DNA from: JAGPCK01 sp964535575
GTDB taxonomy: Bacteria > Bacteroidota > Bacteroidia > UKL13-3
Direction: 5' to 3'
DNA: 64,000 bases
NCBI GenBank assembly: GCA_964535575.1
Contig: CAZHTC010000004.1
Span: 62,001-126,000, forward strand
Part shown: in pieces, positions 60,622-64,000 of the stretch
Numbering within the stretch: position 1 is the stretch's first letter
Layout: the number at the start of each line of letters is the position of its first letter
Program-made: the position numbers and the translations under genes
Notes under the pieces: generated by a model
What the model saw: only the letters and a program-made list of their open reading frames with translations
Databases searched by the model: none
Told to the model about the DNA's origin: nothing

Positions 60622-62067
60622 TTAACCTACCGAACCTTCTAAGCTAACTGCCAGAAGCTTTTGAGCTTCCACGGCAAATTCCATTGGCAGTTGATTTAAC
60701 ACCTCGCGGCAATATCCGTTTACAATCAACCCCACGGCATCCTCGGTAGAGATACCGCGTTGGTTGCAGTAAAAAATCTGGTCTTCACCAATTTTTGACG
60801 TTGTGGCTTCGTGTTCTACCTGTGCGGTTTGATTGGCCACTTCAATGTAAGGAAAAGTATGCGCCCCACATTTATCTCCCAATAGCAATGAATCGCATTG
60901 GGTAAAATTACGGGCATTAACTGCCTTCTTGTTTACTTTAACCAAACCACGGTAAGAGTTGTGGCTAAAGCCGGCCGAAACTCCTTTTGAAATAATTTTG
61001 CTTCGGGTATTTTTTCCGAGGTGAATCATTTTGGTTCCGGTATCGGCCTGCTGATGATTATTGGTTACCGCTACTGAATAAAACTCTCCAATGGAATAAT
61101 CTCCCTTCAGTATACAACTTGGGTATTTCCATGTTACAGCCGAGCCGGTTTCTACCTGTGTCCAACTAATTTTAGAATGATTACCAAGGCAGGCTCCGCG
61201 CTTGGTAACAAAATTATAAATGCCGCCTTTGCCGTCTTTATCACCCGGATACCAGTTTTGCACGGTAGAGTACTTAATTTCCGCATGGTCCATGGTGATT
61301 AACTCCACCACAGCCGCATGCAATTGGTTTTCATCGCGCATAGGTGCGGTGCAGCCTTCCAGATAACTCACGTAGCTGCTGTCATCGGCCACAATTAAGG
61401 TGCGCTCAAACTGGCCGGTATTCTCGGCATTGATACGGAAATAAGTGCTCAACTCCATGGGGCAACGCACTCCTTTGGGAATATACACAAACGAGCCATC
61501 GCTGAAAACAGCTGCATTGAGGGCAGCAAAATAATTATCGGTATAGGGCACTACGGTACCCAGGTATTTTTTTACCAGGTCCGGGTGGTTTTCGATAGCC
61601 TCGCTCATGGAACAGAAAATTACGCCCACTTCATGTAGTTTCTCTTTAAAAGTAGTAGCAATAGAAACCGAATCGAACACCGCATCAACAGCTACTCCAG
61701 ATAACCGTTTTTGTTCATCGAGGGAGATGCCCAGCTTTTCAAATGTTTTACGCAGTTCGGGGTCTATTTCATCCAGGCTGTTGTATTTCTTCTTTTCTTT
61801 GGGGGCTGCATAAAAAATGATGTCCTGATAATTAATTTTTGGGTAAGTAACATTTTGCCAGTTTGGCTCCTCCATTTTTAACCAGTGCCTGAAGGCCTTT
61901 AGCCTCCACTCGAGCATAAATTCCGGCTCTTTCTTTTTGGCCGAAATAAAGCGTACAATGTCTTCATTCAATCCTTTCGGAGCCGTATCCATTTCAATAT
62001 CGGTAACAAAGCCGTACTTGTACTCGCTGTTGGTTACCTCATCTAATATTCCCAGATTATCAGCCAT
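60622..62067 (-). CDS. sufB: SufB, scaffold subunit
   Basis: SufB is the first and largest scaffold subunit and the site of cluster assembly with SufC and SufD. Its 481 residues match SufB: N-terminal YKYGFVTDIEMDTAPKGL, central AEIKYSTVQNWYPGD, and the LGDKCGAHTFPYIEVANQTAQVEHEATTSKIGED core split over residues ~400-440. It opens the operon with a promoter about 40 bases upstream. No IscR- or SufR-type regulator is in the window. Confidence 0.97.
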   Translation of the reverse strand: MADNLGILDEVTNSEYKYGFVTDIEMDTAPKGLNEDIVRFISAKKKEPEFMLEWRLKAFRHWLKMEEPNWQNVTYPKINYQDIIFYAAPKEKKKYNSLDEIDPELRKTFEKLGISLDEQKRLSGVAVDAVFDSVSIATTFKEKLHEVGVIFCSMSEAIENHPDLVKKYLGTVVPYTDNYFAALNAAVFSDGSFVYIPKGVRCPMELSTYFRINAENTGQFERTLIVADDSSYVSYLEGCTAPMRDENQLHAAVVELITMDHAEIKYSTVQNWYPGDKDGKGGIYNFVTKRGACLGNHSKISWTQVETGSAVTWKYPSCILKGDYSIGEFYSVAVTNNHQQADTGTKMIHLGKNTRSKIISKGVSAGFSHNSYRGLVKVNKKAVNARNFTQCDSLLLGDKCGAHTFPYIEVANQTAQVEHEATTSKIGEDQIFYCNQRGISTEDAVGLIVNGYCREVLNQLPMEFAVEAQKLLAVSLEGSVG

Positions 62068-62108
62068 TTGCTTGCTATATTTGGATTAATTAAACACAAT
62101 TAATCAGG

Positions 62109-62116
62109 CAAAAATA
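62109..62116 (-). promoter_or_regulatory. -7 element of the suf operon
   Basis: On the minus strand TATTTTTG matches TAnnTTTG exactly, with TTTC 18 bases upstream as a weak -33. The ATG of sufB is 41 bases downstream. Confidence 0.5.
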
Positions 62117-62249
62117 AGTCAATCAAACGGAATTGAAAAGACTTATTTTGAATTAATCTAAATAAGTACAATTTAAAAGCTAAATTGTTTTAAGTTTAGG
62201 AAAAAATTCGGATAGGGAAAGTAGTATGTGTTACAGCAGACCCCCTCGC

Positions 62250-62274
62250 TCTCGCAGGTTTGTAACCTGTGAGA
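62250..62274. repeat. Palindrome around tgt (CAGGTT-tgt-AACCTG)
   Basis: 11-base arms with one G-T pair around the 3-base loop tgt (the complement of aca). It is the first of four in this gap that share arm-NNN-arm architecture with the pair at 14340-14383. Confidence 0.6.
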
Positions 62275-62282
62275 CATAATAA

Positions 62283-62301
62283 ATCAAGATTGCATCTTGA
62301 T
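62283..62301. repeat. Palindrome ATCAAGAT-tgc-ATCTTGAT
   Basis: Perfect 8-base arms around tgc (the complement of gca). Confidence 0.6.
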
Positions 62302-62388
62302 GCGGATGCCTATTCAATCTCATGATTCAAATTTAAAACAACAATTCAATTTTTAGCAGCTGGCTTTTACCAATATAATCTTTGGTTG

Positions 62389-62407
62389 CTGAAGTTACAA
62401 ACTTCAG
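62389..62407. repeat. Palindrome CTGAAGTT-aca-AACTTCAG
   Basis: Perfect 8-base arms around aca. Confidence 0.6.
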
Positions 62408-62414
62408 TTATTTC

Positions 62415-62441
62415 CTGTCACAAGTTACAAACTTGCGACAG
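62415..62441. repeat. Palindrome CTGTCaCAAGTT-aca-AACTTGcGACAG
   Basis: 12-base arms with one mismatch around aca. It shares the AAGTTacaAACTT core with the element at 62389 and is 8 bases from it. Confidence 0.6.
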
Positions 62442-62631
62442 CATGGGAATGTATTCATTTACCAAAAGTAAGAAATTGTTACCAAACCTTTGCCACCTGC
62501 ATAATCTGTTGCACTGCTGAAAATATACTGCTCAGCCTGCTGCACCGATTCAGTAATGTGTGGAGGGAATAATTATCCTGTTTAATCAAACTTTTTAGTC
62601 ATCAAAAACAGGAAACTTTCCGGTTTGTTTT

Positions 62632-63573
62632 TTACTGTACTTTGTTTTTTATATGCGGTATCGTTTTGAGGTACGCATAAATACCTTTCACTTCAGTATC
62701 GGTTAAACCGGTATGTGGAACCATTGGATAACGCAGAATGGTTCCGTCCCGCTTTTTACAATATTTTACCGCATCAATAAATTGCTGTTCGGTGTAGGCG
62801 GCTATGCCTGTTTCGTCAAAGGTTATGTTGGCCGAGGGCACTACGGCACCTTCCATATTCAATAACGGATTTCCACCCCCGCAATACCCTTCGGATTTGG
62901 TTGGCTCCAGTACATTCATGGTTTTAAAATCTTTTGAATGGCAGGCAAAGCAGGCGATTTGTCCGTCAACAATATATTTTCCCAAAGCTACCGCATCGTT
63001 GGTATCAGGTCGCATTATAGGTTTTTCGGGGAAAGGCAAAGGTTTAAATGCCACGGCACATAAAAACTTTGTCAGAAAAGAAGGTTCGCTTTCCGGTGCT
63101 TCCTGTTCAGATGCAGCTAAAGCAGGAGAATCAAAACGCAACCAGGCAATAATATCTTTCAAATCCTCATCGGCCACCAATGGGAATTTAGGCATATATG
63201 GAGGTAGGTATTGCCCATCGGGTTTAAGACCGGTGCGCAACAAATAATAGAGTTGCCCGTCTGTCCAGTTACCAATTCCTTTCTCTTTGTGAGAGGTAAT
63301 ATTTTTTGAATAAATAGCTCCGAATTCCTTGGGAACATCTTTTAACAGTTTCCCGGTAAGAACTCCATCATCGGCAGCATGACACTGAATACATAACATA
63401 GAAGCAATACGTTGTCCGTTAGCCACCCGTTCGGGGGTTACATCTACTTTCATTTCAATGTTTTTAGCTTCGTATTTAGGAATACCGCGCACGGAAATAA
63501 ATGCAGCACCGCCAGCCGCCAGAATAAGTACTATCCCCAGGATAATACCTATCCACTTTAAAATTTTCTTCAT
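62632..63573 (-). CDS. Membrane-anchored dihaem cytochrome c
   Basis: An N-terminal TM helix (~5-28, uncleaved) anchors two cytochrome c domains. The first has CIQCH (61-65) with a distal Met ligand near PPYMPKF (127); the second has CFACH (208-212) with Met in RYPMVPH. A linker at ~150-190 joins them. Such two-domain cytochromes shuttle electrons at the outer face of the inner membrane, for instance to an oxidase or dehydrogenase partner. No partner gene is adjacent. Length 313. Confidence 0.9.
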   Translation of the reverse strand: MKKILKWIGIILGIVLILAAGGAAFISVRGIPKYEAKNIEMKVDVTPERVANGQRIASMLCIQCHAADDGVLTGKLLKDVPKEFGAIYSKNITSHKEKGIGNWTDGQLYYLLRTGLKPDGQYLPPYMPKFPLVADEDLKDIIAWLRFDSPALAASEQEAPESEPSFLTKFLCAVAFKPLPFPEKPIMRPDTNDAVALGKYIVDGQIACFACHSKDFKTMNVLEPTKSEGYCGGGNPLLNMEGAVVPSANITFDETGIAAYTEQQFIDAVKYCKKRDGTILRYPMVPHTGLTDTEVKGIYAYLKTIPHIKNKVQ

Positions 63574-63680
63574 AAGGTGAGGTTGTTTTACGGAGATAAA
63601 ACTAATACAAAAAACTAAAAAACCTTTTTTTAGGCATTTTTATTTAACCACAACAGGATTAGGGCTAACTTGCAGCTCTT

Positions 63681-64000
63681 TTGAAAACAATAATTTTTTT
63701 ATTTTTCCTTTGTGCGGGATACGGTGCCTTTGCTCAAACCAATTACCATATTTTTTTTAAAGATAAAGGCGATACCTGTCTGGTAAAGCCCGAAGATTTT
63801 TTATCTCCACGATCGTTACAACGCAGGCAATGTCAGCATATCCAAGTGAGCTATTCCGACTATCCCGTTTGCAAAGAATACCTGAAGCAACTCAAAACGC
63901 TAGGTATACAACCAACCACTGTTTCCAAATGGTTTAATATGGTTACTGCGGTATTAACTCCCATTCAATTTGAAGCCGTTATTCATTTGCCCTTTGTAAA
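63681..64000 (+). CDS. Subtilisin-like (S8) serine protease, N-terminal prodomain only
   Basis: The frame starts with TTG at 63681 (an in-frame TAA lies 15 bases upstream and no ATG is present) and is open to the window edge (106 codons). It encodes a signal peptide (GYGAFAQ) and the opening of the Bacteroidota subtilase prodomain: YHIFFKDKGDTCLVKPEDFLSPRSLQRR and the VSKWFNMVTAV segment are the usual marks, in two separate stretches. The catalytic Asp, His and Ser regions lie outside the window, so activity cannot be judged; many such enzymes carry a T9SS sorting domain at the far end. Confidence 0.72.
   Translation, partial: MKTIIFLFFLCAGYGAFAQTNYHIFFKDKGDTCLVKPEDFLSPRSLQRRQCQHIQVSYSDYPVCKEYLKQLKTLGIQPTTVSKWFNMVTAVLTPIQFEAVIHLPFV

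Larger units (their letters stand above)
62068..62631. other. 564-base gene-free region between sufB and cytochrome gene
   Basis: The suf promoter element (62109-62116) sits at the left side and four short palindromes at 62250-62441. No open frame above ~40 codons has coding character, and no tRNA or terminator hairpin with T-run is evident. The right part (62442-62631) is AT-rich and holds nothing else I can assign. Confidence 0.7.

Overview
The window reads as a chromosomal segment of an aerobic, non-parasitic Bacteroidota (Bacteroidetes) bacterium, perhaps on the Chitinophagales/Sphingobacteriia side. The evidence is: three secreted proteins with type IX secretion (T9SS) sorting domains (one type A, two type B gliding-motility-type), a CotH-domain protein, a DUF5777 protein, a complete sufBCDSE-DUF59 operon, a haem A synthase, Bacteroidota-type promoter elements (-7 TAnnTTTG, with -33 TTTG in places), no obvious Shine-Dalgarno sequences, and an elongation factor P with a TPGNLRAF loop. 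The species cannot be named from sequence alone. I see no insertion sequence, prophage, integrase or CRISPR array. Coding density is high and the only gene-free stretch above 300 bases is 62068-62631.

Layout. 1-9157 (minus) is a tightly packed run: a double-length D-Ala-D-Ala ligase-like protein, a PASTA protein, a T9SS type A protein, a small rhodanese, a heptahaem TPR cytochrome lipoprotein and a CotH protein cut by the window edge. 9358-13735 holds a TlpA-like thioredoxin, fdhD, two tandem CBS-domain proteins and the classical rpsP-rimM-trmD operon. 13928-23318 holds a small orphan membrane protein, short palindromic repeats, an erythromycin-esterase/ChaN-like protein, ffh, a DCC-family protein and a giant PKD/T9SS type B protein. 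23446-31561 is housekeeping: thioesterase, rarA, an omega-amidase with its aminotransferase, argS, an SDR, a redoxin and a GNAT-like protein, then one tRNA-Lys(UUU). 31762-36999 holds a HerA-like ATPase, a K+ channel, a PerR-like regulator with a 2-Cys peroxiredoxin, and an MFS exporter.

The most unusual block is 37120-42112. It is a five-gene plus-strand operon encoding a DltA-like adenylating enzyme, a GNAT acetyltransferase, a carrier protein, an MBOAT O-acyltransferase and a membrane-anchored SGNH-type protein whose catalytic blocks appear in permuted order. Together they form a complete activate-carry-export-transfer acylation machine resembling the Gram-positive dltABCD system, in an organism with no teichoic acid.

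Further on, 46559-48986 (minus) encodes three haem-binding secreted proteins (two clear lipoproteins, one likely) with a beta-barrel-like DUF5777 protein. 49700-52460 is a sulfide/persulfide detoxification island (ArsR regulator, persulfide dioxygenase-rhodanese fusion, DUF6132 membrane protein, thioredoxin, OsmC). The same TATGAA-N6-TTCATA palindrome lies in front of both the regulator and the enzyme operon. 52537-62067 (minus) carries efp, a second T9SS type B protein and the suf operon. The window closes with a dihaem cytochrome and the N-terminal prodomain of a subtilisin-like protease cut by the edge.
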